Positions 1-12,420 of a DNA stretch of 32,207 nucleotides are shown here, one piece after another (the first letter of the stretch is position 1; every line of letters starts with the position of its first letter). This DNA comes from an uncultured Erysipelotrichaceae bacterium (lineage in GTDB: Bacteria; Bacillota_I; Bacilli_A; RF39; UBA660): the NCBI GenBank assembly GCA_902794075.1, contig CADBGE010000005.1, positions 1 through 32,207 of the forward strand. Reading direction: 5' to 3'. Made by a program: the position numbers and the translations under genes. The notes beneath the pieces are model-generated. The model was not told where the DNA came from. It searched no databases and saw only the letters and a list, made by a program, of their open reading frames with translations.

Positions 1-408
1 TATATTGAAAGAACTAAAATGTTTATGGATCCATTATATCAACCTGGTAAATATTTAAAATATGAATAGGTTGGTAATACTCTTTACTTTGATAAACCAT
101 ATCCTTTTGTTGGTGTGCTTTATCATGGACAAGTATTAGATGATAATGGATTGCCAGATATAAATGATAAAGAAGCATAGGCAATAGCTTGTTATGTAGC
201 TTATACACAAAAGTATAAACAAGGACTACAAACTATGGATAAAAACACAATAGCTGTTGCTTAGATGCTTGAACAAAATTGGAGAACTAAATGTGATTAG
301 GCCAGAACTCCAATGTCAATTAGTCAAAATCAAATGGATGAAATCTTAGATGCTAAGACTAACTGGAATCGTAAGTAGTTTAGAAAAACATATAAACCAA
401 TATTATGA
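1..408 (+). CDS. Structural (ring/tail-connector-like) protein, C-terminal part, 5' end outside window
   Basis: An open frame runs from the first base to TGA at 406-408, giving 135 residues of a C-terminus; the start lies to the left of the window. Five in-frame TAG codons (67, 178, 262, 298, 376) are read as Gln; the other eight Gln in the fragment are CAA. The sequence is soluble, rich in Tyr, Asp, Asn and Gln, with no signal peptide or membrane segment. The helical tail with motifs like AIACYVAY, EQNWRTKCDQAR and MDEILDAKTNW resembles, from memory, a conserved structural protein encoded near the tail genes of crAss-like phages, possibly one of the ring proteins between portal and tail. That function is an inference from resemblance and position. 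Its stop overlaps the start of the homing endonuclease (ATGA), which suggests translational coupling. The open frame is certain under table 15; the product name is not. Confidence 0.75.
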
Positions 409-1363
409 ATGGATTTATATATAAATGTACATGTTTAATAAATGGAAAAATCTATATAGGATAGACTATACAAGATTATAATGAAAGATGGAAAGATCAT
501 ACCCAGGAAGCATTTAATGATAAATAGCCATCATATAATTATAAATTTCATAAAGCTATAAGAAAATATGGAAAAAATAATTTTAAATGGTCTATCTTGG
601 AAACTGTGTCTTGTGATAATGCTGAAAACTTACTTGAAATATTAAATAATCTAGAAATAAAATATATAAAACAATATGACTCTTTTAAAAATGGATATAA
701 TTCTACAAAAGGTGGTAATTCTTTTTCAAGAGAGTTTAAAGAAGTAACAGCTTATAATGAGCTTGGGAATAAAATCAAAACATTTGAATCTGCAAATGAT
801 GCATCTGAATATTATAAAACTGAAATATATAAAATAAGATCTTGTTGTGAAAGGTCTCAGTATTGTGTTTTAATAAACAATAAAAAAATTATATTTAGAT
901 ATTCCGATGATATATGTTCGTTAGAAGATATTGAAAAAGTAAAAAATATTAGTAAAGGAAAAACTATAAATACTTTTAATCTTTCTGGAAAAATGATTTG
1001 TAGATTTGAATCTGCAGATGATGCACAAACATATTTTAATATAAAAAAATCAAGAATAATTGCATGTTGTAATAGATAGATATCTTGTGTAAGATTTAAT
1101 AATGATAAGCTTATTTTTAGGTATTCTGATGATAAATGTACTAATCAAGATTTATACACAGCAAATCACATTATTAAATCTAAAATATCTGTTAAATGCA
1201 TTGACTCAGTTACTAAGGAAGTATTAGGTGTTTATGAAAGTATGTAGTAGGCTGGAGAAATACATAAAGTGCAAAAAGGAAAAATATCTGAAGTTTGTTC
1301 TGGAAAAAGAAAATCTGCAGGAAAACACAATGGACACCCATTAATTTGGAAAATAATAGAACA
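405..1363 (+). mobile_element. Freestanding homing-endonuclease insertion unit
   Basis: The endonuclease gene is bounded by ATGAAT at 405-410 and again at 1364-1369. Removing 405-1363 leaves a single ATGAAT and rejoins the flanking genes with the same ATGA overlap: the upstream gene would still end in TTA TGA and the downstream gene would still start at the same ATG. The element thus behaves as a clean 959-base insertion at a stop/start junction, with a short direct repeat at its ends. The boundaries are inferred from this repeat, not from an empty-site relative. Confidence 0.55.
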
Positions 1364-1367
1364 ATGA
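405..1367 (+). CDS. GIY-YIG homing endonuclease with NUMOD1-like DNA-binding repeats
   Basis: This 320-residue protein starts at ATG 405, overlapping the upstream stop by four bases. Residues 1-100 form a GIY-YIG nuclease domain: FIY (4-6) and YIG (17-19) are the two signature strands, followed by QT, and then R28 in NERWKDH, the usual catalytic Arg position. Gln20 is encoded by TAG. Three copies of a NUMOD1-type helix-turn-helix follow, at about 114-150, 188-225 and 263-317, each with an aromatic or aliphatic strand, a 'FESAxDA' or 'YESMQQA' helix and a Cys- or Lys-rich end. The first two lie in a tandem repeat of about 74 residues that also shares an IFRYSDD segment. Such enzymes cut DNA at a specific site and spread their own gene. 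It is probably a selfish insertion rather than a structural gene. About 5 of 13 Gln codons are TAG, including a TAG TAG pair at 1245-1250, so it is adapted to recoded genomes. The domain call is firm. Confidence 0.92.
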
Positions 1368-2383
1368 ATTATGCAATTGGTTATTCCTGGAAATTACCAG
1401 AAATCTTTATGAATTTTAAATCATAGAATCTAAAGATTGATTGTGTTTCCCTTTAGCGACTTTATGGAGATAATCATAAGAAAAGATTATGTTATAAAGT
1501 CTTTAGAGAATGTGTAAAGTTAGTAGTTAATGATATAATTGAAAATGATGTTGAGTTTCAGCTTCCTACAGGTTCTAGAAAAACATCATTGTAGATGCGT
1601 ACATATAGAGATGAAGATTTTAAGAAAGCAAGGAAAAATGGAAAATTTATGGAAGTAGATTTTCTTGAATCAAACTTTATTGCCAACTAGCTTCAGCTCT
1701 ATATGTATGGACATCGTAATATTCCGAAATCAAAATAGGTTTATGTAAATAAAGAACTTAAATAGAAAATTACTGATTATACAAATTAGGGACGAGTTTA
1801 CTATGGAAAAATCAGAAAAACTATTAAGGATTATTATGAACCTATAAAAAATATATTTCCCAGAATACCAGATTCTGATTTACATAAAATTTTGAATTTT
1901 GGCTGGAAATCATTATATTTAGTAAATAGTTATGGTGGTGATGTTCTAATTAGTGGTTAGGACTTTTGGTTTTATATAGGCATACTTAGGAAAGATTCTT
2001 TGGGACACTTTGAATATTACAAGTTAAAATTACGTAATAAGATTAAGATAATGTATAAACGTAAGAAAATTCCGTGGGACGGATACTATTATTTTGGCTT
2101 AAGTGAAGAACGTTATGCTGAATGGAAGAATTCCTAGAAAGTAAGAGGCCGTCCAAGAAAATATTATGAATTTGGAAACATTATTCTTTATAAAGTGTGG
2201 GAAGATTGTTCGTTAGCAAACGGACATTTAAAATATTTTTTCAGAATGCCTTATCCCATTGACATGGGGTTCTCATTTTATAATGAAAATCTTAAAACCA
2301 AAACAGCAGAATTCTTTTTAGAACGAGAGCCTCTAAAATTTTAGGATATTCTTATATTTAATAACGATTATGAATTTATATGA
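1364..2383 (+). CDS. Conserved crAss-like structural-region protein of unknown function
   Basis: This 339-residue protein starts at ATG 1364, which overlaps the endonuclease stop (ATGA), and ends in TGA at 2381-2383. The nearby ATG at 1371 is in another frame that soon closes, so 1364 is the start. TAG occurs at many Gln positions, for example in 'SQNLKID' and 'LQRLYG' near the N-terminus. No signal peptide or membrane helix is seen. The N-terminal part is basic (LCYKVFRECVK), and a second basic stretch 'KVRGRPRKYYEFG' lies in the C-terminal third. I do not recognise an enzyme domain. The sequence looks to me like a protein found next to the tail genes in other crAss-like phages, probably a virion or assembly protein. 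Its stop overlaps the next start by four bases, so its translation is likely coupled to the tail genes downstream. Confidence 0.75.
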
Positions 2384-5300
2384 GACAGCACGGTGTAAAT
2401 CAATTTGATAAAGGTTTAAATCTAGATATTAATCCCATTGCAATGGATAATCACCAACTTACTGGTGCTTTAAATGCAACTATGATTACTATGAATGGTA
2501 ATGAATTAGTATTGTAGAATGATATGGGTAATGGAAAGGTAGATCAAGCTCAGCTTCCTGAAGGATATGTTCCTGTAGGAATGTAGGAATATGGGGGAAT
2601 TGTTTATGTTGCCTCATACAATCCTAAAGATGATAAAAGTTAGATAGGGTGCTTTCCTTCTCCTTAGAGGAATTTTCCATCTGAAGATATTGGTGCAGGA
2701 AATATAAGTTTACCAGAATTATAGGGATTTATAACTGAAATTAGTAATAATGTTGGTATTATAAAAAAACTTTCTGAGAAAAAATTATTAATTGGTAATA
2801 AAGATATTGTAAGAACTGGTGATAAGTTTGTAATTACTGCTTCAGCTTCAGATATTGCTTATTATGAGAACAAAAAAGATTATATAAAATTAAGAGTTTT
2901 AGTAGTTAATGAAGAGGATGGAAGTAGTATTGATATTACAGATGATTTAACAGAATGTACTACTAGTGTTACTGTAACTAATAATAATTAGAGTCAAAAT
3001 ATTCCAATTAATAATGTTAGATTCTTAAAAGACAAAGATTCAACATTAAATGATTCTGATTATTCTATTTATGGAAGTAGAATTTCTGGAAAAATTTATA
3101 TTGAATCTAAACTTATTGTTCCGTCTTATATTAATACACAAATTTTAGCAAATAAGAGTGGTAATGAAGTAACTATTACTATTAAACCAACTGCTTATGA
3201 TTTACCAGATGAAAATGGTAATGAAATTTCTTGGACTACTGTAAATTCAAATAATTAGGAAGTTTCAATAAATAATCTTAGTTACGTATTAAGTTATTCT
3301 GGAACACATTATGATGAAAATGGAAACCCTCATCAATTCTCTGGAAATGCATCTTATATTAATAACTAGTTTACAATAAGTCAAATTACATATAATGGTT
3401 CAACACATCATTTAGGAGAAAATGATGTATTAACTTATACATTATATCCCACCTATACTTATAACGGAATTACTGGAAAAGTAGAATCTTTAAAAAGAGA
3501 AAATACTATAGATATTGGAAGTATTGGTACTGGTGATGTTGATTTCTCTACATTTAGATATTATAATGATATGGCTACTGAAACATTTGTATTTGATTAT
3601 GGTCTAAATGCTTATGTTGAAGGGTTTGATGGAAATAATATTACAATAAATAATATAGAGTTAGAAATTATTGATGTAGATGATTTATTAACAAATGCAG
3701 GCACATCAGCTAATTCATATGATAGTGTTATTAAGAAGACAATAAACTTAGGAATTACAAATTATTTTGGTGTTTACACTAGAATGATTCCATACAGTGA
3801 TGTAGATATTAATTTTGGTAAACATTATATTGGAAGAATTCGTGTACAAGTTGCTGGAAGATAGTTACAGTGCAGTAATTGGTATTCAATTATTACAAGT
3901 ACTTTAACTAATAAATTGTATCTTAATAGTTCTGAGAATATGATTAAAATTCAGACTAATGAGTCTGATTTTTCACAACATATATTTTAGTTTAATTGGG
4001 AATCAGAAATTAATAGAGAGCTTGTAAGTGAGGCTTCTTTAGAACAAGTTGATTCTGAAAGCAGTGTTAATGGTGTATTACTTGATCCTCCAGCAAATAT
4101 TAATTAGAGAATTAAGTATGAGACAGTTAAAATGGGACATGCTAAATATAATCATACTGGTTCAATTAAAATTCCTCAAAGTAGAGATATAAATGATGCT
4201 GCTGGTGGTAAAATTAAGTTTCCATACTCACTATCGAAAACAATAAATCTTGAATATTCCGATTTTGATGCAAATGCTAATATTGATCATGTCGGTGGAT
4301 TAGGTGATGCTGTAACAACTCTTAATAATATAATTTCAAGTAATAATGAATTAGAGTGGGATGGACATAATAGTCAAATTTGGTATAAATAGAGCGGGGA
4401 TAATATAACATTTAATTATAGGTTATGGTCTCAGTTTCTTGAAAAACTTTTAAAAAATACTAACAATTCTGATAATACTGTAGAAGGTTATAAGTTTACA
4501 GTTGAAAATACAATGCCTGTATTTCTGCCATATACACCTGTGTGGGAAACACCAAGAGCTACTGATCAATTAGAAACTATTTTAGGTTCTACTTTTAGTA
4601 TTGAATATACTAATAATAAACTTCATTCTATTACAGCTTACCATTTAACATATGGTCTAGATACACTTAGTTGGGGGGATAGTGGTCATGATTTAGATGT
4701 AGCTAAATCTAATTCTCATAAATATGTTGGAATATCTAGTAAAGGGTATGCACAAATTGGGAATCCTCCTGATGATGATCCAGATTGGCATGAAGTTTTT
4801 AAAGAGAGAAAAACATCAAAATCAGGAATTTTAGCTTGGCCAGATTTATCCCCAAGAATTGCTACAAAAATAAAAGAATTGTGTTCAGAACAGCCTCCTA
4901 TATTAATGTGGAGTAATTTAGGTGCAAGTATTAGTTGGTTATATCCTGCAGAATGGTATCATGAAGATGATAAAGTAGTTTATTATGCAATTCCATTGAT
5001 ATAGGATTAGTTGGGAAATTATTATGCAATAAATCAGTTTACAAAAGGATATTGTGAATTTTTATTATTAATTGCAGAATGTTTTAATGAAATTTATGTA
5101 TGCTAGCCAGATCAACAAGTTGAGTTTAATTATTGGTAGGGTGATACTAGTTCTGATGGTTATGTCTATACAACAAATTATCAATTAACTACTACATATA
5201 AAACAAGTATTTCTATTGAAGATAATACTAAACCAACAATAACTAATAATACAAAATATCAAAATTATAATCAAAGTGGAGATGGTTTATCATTTACTAA

Positions 5301-5940
5301 TAATGGTTTACCTTCTGGTTAGCAAAGTGTAACTTTAAAACTTCCAAAAATTGAGTTAGTTTCTGGAATAAAAGAACAACAATATACTGATGTAGTTAAT
5401 GCGCCAGATTAGAGTGTTAAAGTAGCTCAATTGTTAACAGCTTCTACTGCTCCAACATTTGATACTTGTGCTATTGTTATAGATAGTGCAGGAGAAACTA
5501 TTATTTAGAAAGCTTATAAGAGTAATGGTTCTATAACAACTTTCAATCCTAATCATGCATATATACGTAAAGAAGGAACTGGAAGTAATACTAAATTGAT
5601 AGATATAGAAGCTCCTTCAACTGATTTAAGTACAATGAGTAATAGTTATGGATACTATATTGCTTAGGCTATTAGGGATAAAAAATTAAAACTTGCTAAT
5701 TCTGAATCTGGATATAAAATTATTGTTGTAAATCCAGGAAAATGTGCTAGAGTTTCAGAGAGTAGTTGTCCTTGGTGGTTAGGAGATTGTTTTGATCCAG
5801 ATGGTAGTAATAATGACAGAACTGCACGAAGACGTCTAGTTGGAACTTCTGGAATAGTTGGAAACAATATGTTAGATATACAATTGTTCAAAAATGATTG
5901 GTACATAATTAAAAAATTAACAGATTCTTGGAATTCTTAA
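2380..5940 (+). CDS. Large crAss-like tail structural protein (1186 residues)
   Basis: The gene starts at ATG 2380 in an ATGA overlap and ends in TAA at 5938-5940. The first 85 residues carry the most recognisable part, 'LPEGYVPVGMQEYGG' followed by IVYVASYNP (residues 59-82) and IGCFPSP, a pattern I associate with large tail or connector proteins of crAss-like phages. Similar 'GG-IVYV' strands occur in beta-propeller-like phage hub proteins. The rest is beta-rich, with many Asn, Thr and Ser residues and no membrane segment, typical of long phage structural proteins. Many TAG codons are scattered through the frame; the TAG-free pieces at 3571-3864, 4132-4392 and 4513-5004 all lie in this frame. 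Only four bases separate it from the next large tail gene. The structural role is well supported by context; the exact part (ring, hub or fibre) is not resolved. Confidence 0.8.
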
Positions 5941-5944
5941 AATT

Positions 5945-8900
5945 ATGCCTAATTTTGGTTACACTTTACAAGCAATAAAGCCTAAAGGCAGAATGGTTTA
6001 TGAATATAACCCATTATATAATTACAGACTTCAAAGTGAACATGGTTTAATAAATGACATGATAACTACAGGGGATTCTTAGTTAAATTTTGACCTAGAA
6101 CACCCTGTAGATATTATTTGTTAGAAATCTTATGATGGCTCTGTAAATTTAATTCTTAATGATAATAAGAATTAGCCAAGGCTTATAAATACTAGATTTA
6201 CAGCATTAGAAAATAATACATATGAAAGAGTAGACAGAACTGGTAATACTGATACTAATTTATATGATGATAATGAATTTGAGATAGACACTTCTTTATT
6301 AAAGAAATATATTAATATACCAAAAGTTAATTTTTAGGGAGTATTCTACGGAGGAAATCTTCCAGTAGGTAACTATACATTCTATTTTAAATTAGCTGAT
6401 GGTGATGATAATGAAACTGATATAGTAGCTGAGTCTGGAATAGTGACTATTCATATGGGTTCTATTGATGATCCTCAATCTATTAGAGGTGGACAATTTA
6501 ATGAAGATAGTGGTAAATCTGTACAATTTATTTTAACTAATGTAGATTCTGGATATGATTATTTAAAAGTATATTACACCAGAACTGTAGGTGCTGATAA
6601 TAATGAAAGATCTGTCTAGGCTGTAAAAATTTTAAATAGATTTAGAATTAGACAAGGTGCTTGCACAATTAATATTACTGGAAATGAATCTTTTGAACAA
6701 ATTCCAGTCGAGTCAATAAGTCAAGATTTCTTTATGGCTTCTGCTGCTAAGACACAAGCACAGTGTTAGAATATGCTATTTCTTGGTAATGTTAAAAAAT
6801 TTACTCCAGATTATGAAACTCTTTCTAAACTTAGTTTAAACTTCTTACCTTATTATAAGGTAGAATCTGAACAAGTTGCATTAGGAAGTGTTTTGGATGA
6901 ATCTTATACATCTGGAGGTTATTATAACGTTAAAAATATTTATAATAAAGTTGGATATTGGAATGAAGAAATATATAGATTTGGTGTTGTTTATATAATG
7001 GCAAATGGTTCTTTATCTCCAGTATACAATATAAGAGGAATAAATGGAGTACCTAAACTTGGAAGTAATTTTAATTATTCTACTTTAGACAATAGTTCTA
7101 TTAATTATGACACTCAGTTAATAAATAATACAAATCTTGAAAATTCTGCTGGAGTTTGTAGAATAGTTGATAATACTGCATATAGTTTTTAGCAAGGAGG
7201 TTACTTCTAGGTAAGAAGTTTTGTATTTAAACCTTATGGTACTCTTATTCAAGATTTAAAAGACTTAAATATTAAAGGTTATTTCTTTGTACGTTAGAAA
7301 CGTATTCCTACTATACTTTGCCAAGCTTTTATGATTGGTAAAGAACAATACTCTGGAATACCTGCTTGGTATTTAAAGAATGGGGATAGTGAAAATGATC
7401 CTGGCATCTGGACAACAGAAACATTTTTAAATTCTCAAGGTTATTTAACTCACGATTATGGAGAACGTTTATTAAACTTAAGAAAAGAAAATGTTAAAAC
7501 AAGTGTTGGTATTTGTCCAGAATTTGAATTAAATCAACCTTATTACAATAATTTATTTACTGGAAGTTACTTAAGAATTAAACAAGTTACTGATAATGAA
7601 AAAAGTTTAGGTGGTGAAGATCATCATGTTTATATAAATACTAGTGGTATATATAATATTAAACAATCTGGACTTTAGAGGGCAAAAATTGTATCAGTTC
7701 CTGATAGTGGTTTAATTAGAGATAATGGTGAAATATTTAGAAATATTGCTGGAAGTCCTAATGAAAATACTTTTCAATATTTAGTAAATAAAACAAATAA
7801 GCCTAAAAAAAGTAACTTTGAACATACTAGAGCAGTATGGACATTTATTAATGGTTTTCCTTACTATTCTGGAACAGAAACAGTTGCAAGTAAAGTAAAA
7901 ATTGTAAGAGGTTTATATTCACCATATATTGGAATATATAAAAATAATTCATTAACTCCTAATTCATTAATTAACATTTATATTCCTGGATATGATGTAA
8001 GTCAAATGCCAGAATATTATAAAATGAGAATTAATAATGAAGATGCTTATTTTGCTGTTTCTGATAGAAAAAGTATAAATGAACTTACTTCTAATGGAGA
8101 GAATGTTTATAGAGGAGATTGTTTTATAAGTCAATTTACTCATAGAATAAATCGTAATTTCCAAGATCCTGATGCTCCATGTAATGAAAATATTGTAGAC
8201 ACAGATACTTGGAGAGAAAAATATGATGAAGATACAGATGCTACTGATGAAATTAATAGAGGTGATTTAAATGCTGTAAGAATGGGAACATATATTACAG
8301 TTAAATGTTATACCTCTTATAATATTGCTATGCGTGATTGGGATGGAAGTTATCCTGGTGAAGAAGCACTTACTGGGAATAAACGTAGCTTCTATCCTTT
8401 ATCTGGATTAAGAATTGATGGACATAGTAAAATTCCTCAATCTTGTGCATATAATCAAGCTTTTTCAGCTACATTAGGAGAAAAGTTGAATTTCTTACAA
8501 CCAGCTGTTCCTTATATTAAAAATGTATTTCAAACTAGAGTTATTTATTCTGATATAGCTCAAACAGATGCATTTAAGAATGGATATAGAATATTTAGAG
8601 GACATCAATATGTTGATTATTCAAATCAATATGGTGGAATTACTAAATTAGTTGAATGGAAAGGAAATTTAATTATAATATTTGAACACGCAATAGCACT
8701 TGCAGCAGTTAATGAAAAAGCTTTAATACCTACTGATGATGGTACTCAAATTGCACTTGGTGCAATCAAACCATTAGCAACTACACCAATAATGATTTCA
8801 ACAGATTTTGGTACACAATGGCCGGAAAGTGTTTGTAAAACTGATTTATATATTTATGGTGTAGATACAGTTGGTAAGAAAATCTGGAGAACTGATGGTC

Positions 8901-10822
8901 ATACTATAGACTTTATTTCAGATTTTAAAGTTCAAAAGTTTTTAAATGAAAATATTACTTTAACTGAAAAAGAACTTACTCCAATTATAGGTGTTAGAAA
9001 TGTAAAGACTCATTACAATGCTTATAAACATGATGTAATGTTTACATATTATGACAACACTTATGGATTCGAGGAAAAAGTTTGGAGTTTATGTTGGAAC
9101 GAATATCAAGGTGCTCAAGGTAATGGATTCACTACATTCTATTCTTGGATTCCATCATATTCTGCAAATATTGATAATATTTTCTTTAGTTATGATAGAA
9201 ATGCATCTAAATGGATTGCAAAACTTGGACAAAGTACTAGTGTTAGTTCAAATGCTAGTGGAGTTTGTATGGTAAATCCATTAATTGAAAATAGTTCATT
9301 ATCACAACAACTATATTTAAAGAATAGAGCTGTTCCAGAAGGAAGATTAGATGCAGATTATTTCTTAACATTTGAACTTGAAAGAGATAATTTTGGATTT
9401 TATAATTATTTCAAAATTGATGGCTCAAATCCAGTAACAGTTGGATCAACTCAAATTAATAGTGTTTATACTTTAAAAATAAAAGGAAATACTCAATCAG
9501 AAAGAAATGTTAATTATACTAAATTATTAAAGCATTGGTTTACTATTGATGGTGTTGCTAAAGATCCTATAGTTCCATGTATTTAGTTAAATATTAAATG
9601 CAGTATATAGAATATAGCCAATAATTCTGACCCTAATGGTTGGGAAACTTATCAATTAGACAATGCTGGTTATTATGAATCATAGGTATTCTTAACATTA
9701 AAGAGTATTTATGAAAATACAAGTAGAACAAGAACTAATCAAGGTAGATGGCAAGAAGTTCAACGTACAACTATTTCTGTTGATTCTATACCAGTATCAC
9801 TTCCAACATTTGAAACAGCTTTCTGGAAACACGGACAAGCTGGAATTATTGATATAAAAGATAGAATTAAACCTTGTTTCTGGTATGGTAAACAACATCC
9901 ATTTGAATTTGAATATGTAACAGGTAACGACAATGCTGGTTATAAACAATTTGATAATTTAACAATATCATCAAATAATGTTGCTCCAGAATCTATACAC
10001 TATACTATTATCGGAGATAGTTATGATTTTTCTGTGTAGAAACCAGCTATGTATTTTAGACAAGAGGCAACAAAAGCTTTTTATCAATATAATGGTTCTA
10101 ATATTCTTTATGACCATACAGTATTTGATAAAAACTTAGGTTATTTACCTGAGAAAATAACATCAAATGATTATATTGAAAGAGACCAAGCAGGTAATCC
10201 ATTAAGACATTAGTCTGCTGTATCTACTACTTATAAAGACACTTTAATGCCTTGGTTATATGTAAGACAAGATACATTTAATGAGGTAGAAGATTATTAT
10301 AAGAAAGTAGTTGCAACTCCAACATATGCAGATTATCCTAATTTAACTGGAGGTGAAATACAATGGGATCAAACCTTAGACCAATTTAGTATTTGTAATC
10401 ATGTTAAATGTAGGGATATTAAAGAGGTTGGTAGAGTTAGAGGTAATATACAGTATGTAAATGATAAATGGACTATTTAGATTTCTCCATTGAATGTTAT
10501 CAATAGAAATAATACTTGGGTTGGGGATTTACCTAAATTAGTTATAAATAATATTCCAGAAGAAATCTTTGAACATCATCCAAACGGAGAAGGTGTTGCT
10601 TTTCCTCCTGAATTAACAAATACTACTTCAGATTATTTGATGGGAGTTTAGAATAAAACATATACTCCTTAGTTATTAGATTTTACTCCTTGGAATGATA
10701 TAGCAAATTCAAGAAGAGAAGTTAAACTACTTGATAAAGTACTTAAAACTAGAATACGCTATAAAGGAGATAAATTAGCCATAATTTTAGCTACGGCTAC
10801 AAGTTTTAATACAATAGCATGA
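5945..10822 (+). CDS. crAss-like tail 'stabilization'/muzzle-type protein (1625 residues)
   Basis: The frame opens at ATG 5945 and ends in TGA 10820-10822. The N-terminus (YTLQAIKPKGRMVYEYNPLY, then DLEHPVDIICQKSYDGSVN and LILND) matches my memory of the large crAss-like protein called stabilization protein by analogy with P22 gp10, and probably equal to the muzzle at the distal tail end. Residues about 580-1215 are beta-strand rich with propeller-like 'IYGVDTVGKKIWRTDG' and 'GGITKLVEWKGNLIIIFEHA' blades. Its job would be to close and shape the DNA exit channel. By hand count, 18 of 53 Gln codons outside 7679-9583 are TAG but none of 21 inside it, which is odd for one gene. No frameshift is seen. 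Its stop overlaps the next ATG (ATGA). The family is fairly sure, the muzzle equivalence less so. Confidence 0.8.
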
Positions 10823-12420
10823 CAAAATTAGTTGTAAAATTCTAGACTGGAGGAAACATGCAAAACTCCACTATGAGTGGTGCAATGCAGGGTTTCCAAC
10901 AAGGTGGAATGTACGGAATGATAGCATAGGGTGTTGGGGGATTTGCTAATAAATTTCCCACACCTAATGCTGATTTAAACAGTAATACTTAGATGGCAGC
11001 TCAAGTTCGTGATGGTGTTTCTAATGCACTATTATCATCTGGAAATCCTTGGGCTATGGCTGCTGGAGCCACAGTTAAAATATTAGACAAAACAGGTTCA
11101 TTTGGAGACGCCTCTGAAGGATTAGGAGAAGGTACTGATATGTTAAATACAGTTGCTTCTATTGCTTTACCTGGTGTTGGTTGGTTTGCTCCTGCTACAG
11201 ATAAATATAAGATGTCAGCTGATATGAAAGTTATGTCTAATTCATATTCAGGTTCTGTTAAAGATGCACAAACTGCTGAGAAAAATGCTGGTGCTAAATT
11301 TTTATTTGGTAGAGGTAAAGCTAATTCAATGATTGCTAAAGCTCAAGCTAGAGATAATGCAATTTCTGATATTAAACAAGCAGCAGATGCTGATTTCTAG
11401 ACTGCACGTTCTATGACTCAAAATAAAGCAATGTTTAATTAGTATGCTTTATTAGGTGGTTATAATCAATCATATGCTAGAGTTGGTAAATTTGGTTTAA
11501 AATTATAGAGAGCTCAACAATTAGCAATTAAATTTAAAGAACCTTCTGAAATTAAAGAACAAAAAGAAGTTTATGTAATGAAAGATGGTGGAGAATTTTT
11601 TGCTAATTTAAGAGAGGAATTTATTCCAACGACAGAAGAACAAAACAATGCTTTCTTTAGTACTTTATTAACTGAAGAAGATATTCAAAAGTTTTAGAAA
11701 GGAGGAAAAACTAAAACTTCAAGAAGATCTGATGAAGATATAATTGCATATGCTAATACAAGTGAAGCTCCTTTTATGAAAAGAATTCATAATAGTGATA
11801 CTAGAAATATTCCTGAACCACAAAAATATTGGAAAGATGGTATAGACTCAGGAAAAAGATCCACGCACCTTTTAGCAACAGGAGAAGCTGATGGTAAATA
11901 TTATGTTTATCCAGAAGTTCAAGAGGAAAATGGAGAATTAAAATGGTTTGAAGATGGTTTTAAAAGAGCATTAGAAAATAATGATGTTATAGAATTTCCA
12001 TCTGAAGAAGAAGCTCTTTGGTTCTCAGAAAATTATAAAAAATATTATCCTTAGTTCTTTGGAGCAAAAGAATTTAAAGAAGGTGGTTAGATGAATGTAA
12101 TTCCTGAAGGAAGCTTACATGCTAGATTACATCATATGGAAAATGCTGATAATTTAACTAAAAAAGGTATTCCAGTTGTTGATAATGAAGGTAATCAATA
12201 GGCAGAAATTGAGAACTCAGAAATTATATTTACAAAAGAAGTAACTGAAAAATTAGAAGAACTTTACAAAAAGTTTAAATCTGACGAATACACTAATAAG
12301 GAAAAAGAAGGATTTGCTATTGAGGCTGGAAAACTTCTTTCTAAAGAAATAATTGAAAATACAGACGATCGTGTTGGACTTTTAAATAATAACGAAAATG
12401 AGACTTTGGCAAATAATTGA
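10819..12420 (+). CDS. Virion-associated protein with Gly-Gly motifs and a DG-type phage virion domain (533 residues)
   Basis: ATG 10819 overlaps the upstream stop; TGA is at 12418-12420. The N-terminus MTKLVVKFQTGG begins a Gly, Ala and Met-rich region with a weakly hydrophobic stretch around residues 70-140 (NPWAMAAGATVKI, VASIALPGVGWFAPA). K/Q-x-Gly-Gly motifs recur (FQTGG, MKDGG, FQKGG, FKEGG). Residues about 342-412 (GKRSTHLLATGEADGKYYVY, then ALENNDVIEFPSEEEALWF) match a pattern I know from many phage virion proteins: a 'DGk-x-vliPtv' strand followed by 'G-x-i-x-F-x-s-x-eeA'. The C-terminal 100 residues start with 'MNVIPEGSLHARLHHMENA' (425 on) and contain SEIIFTKEVTEKLEEL, also seen in crAss-like virion proteins. 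It is probably packaged or tail-associated, and may interact with membrane. No enzyme active site is recognised. Confidence 0.7.

Noticed and set aside
1371-1410. ATG 1371 as start of the 339-residue gene
   Set aside because: That frame closes with TGA after about a dozen codons; ATG 1364 opens the long frame and forms the ATGA overlap.
9051-9275. Overlapping 74-codon + strand ORF inside the tail gene
   Set aside because: It is in a different frame from the long gene, has no domain, and is fully explained as a shadow of it.
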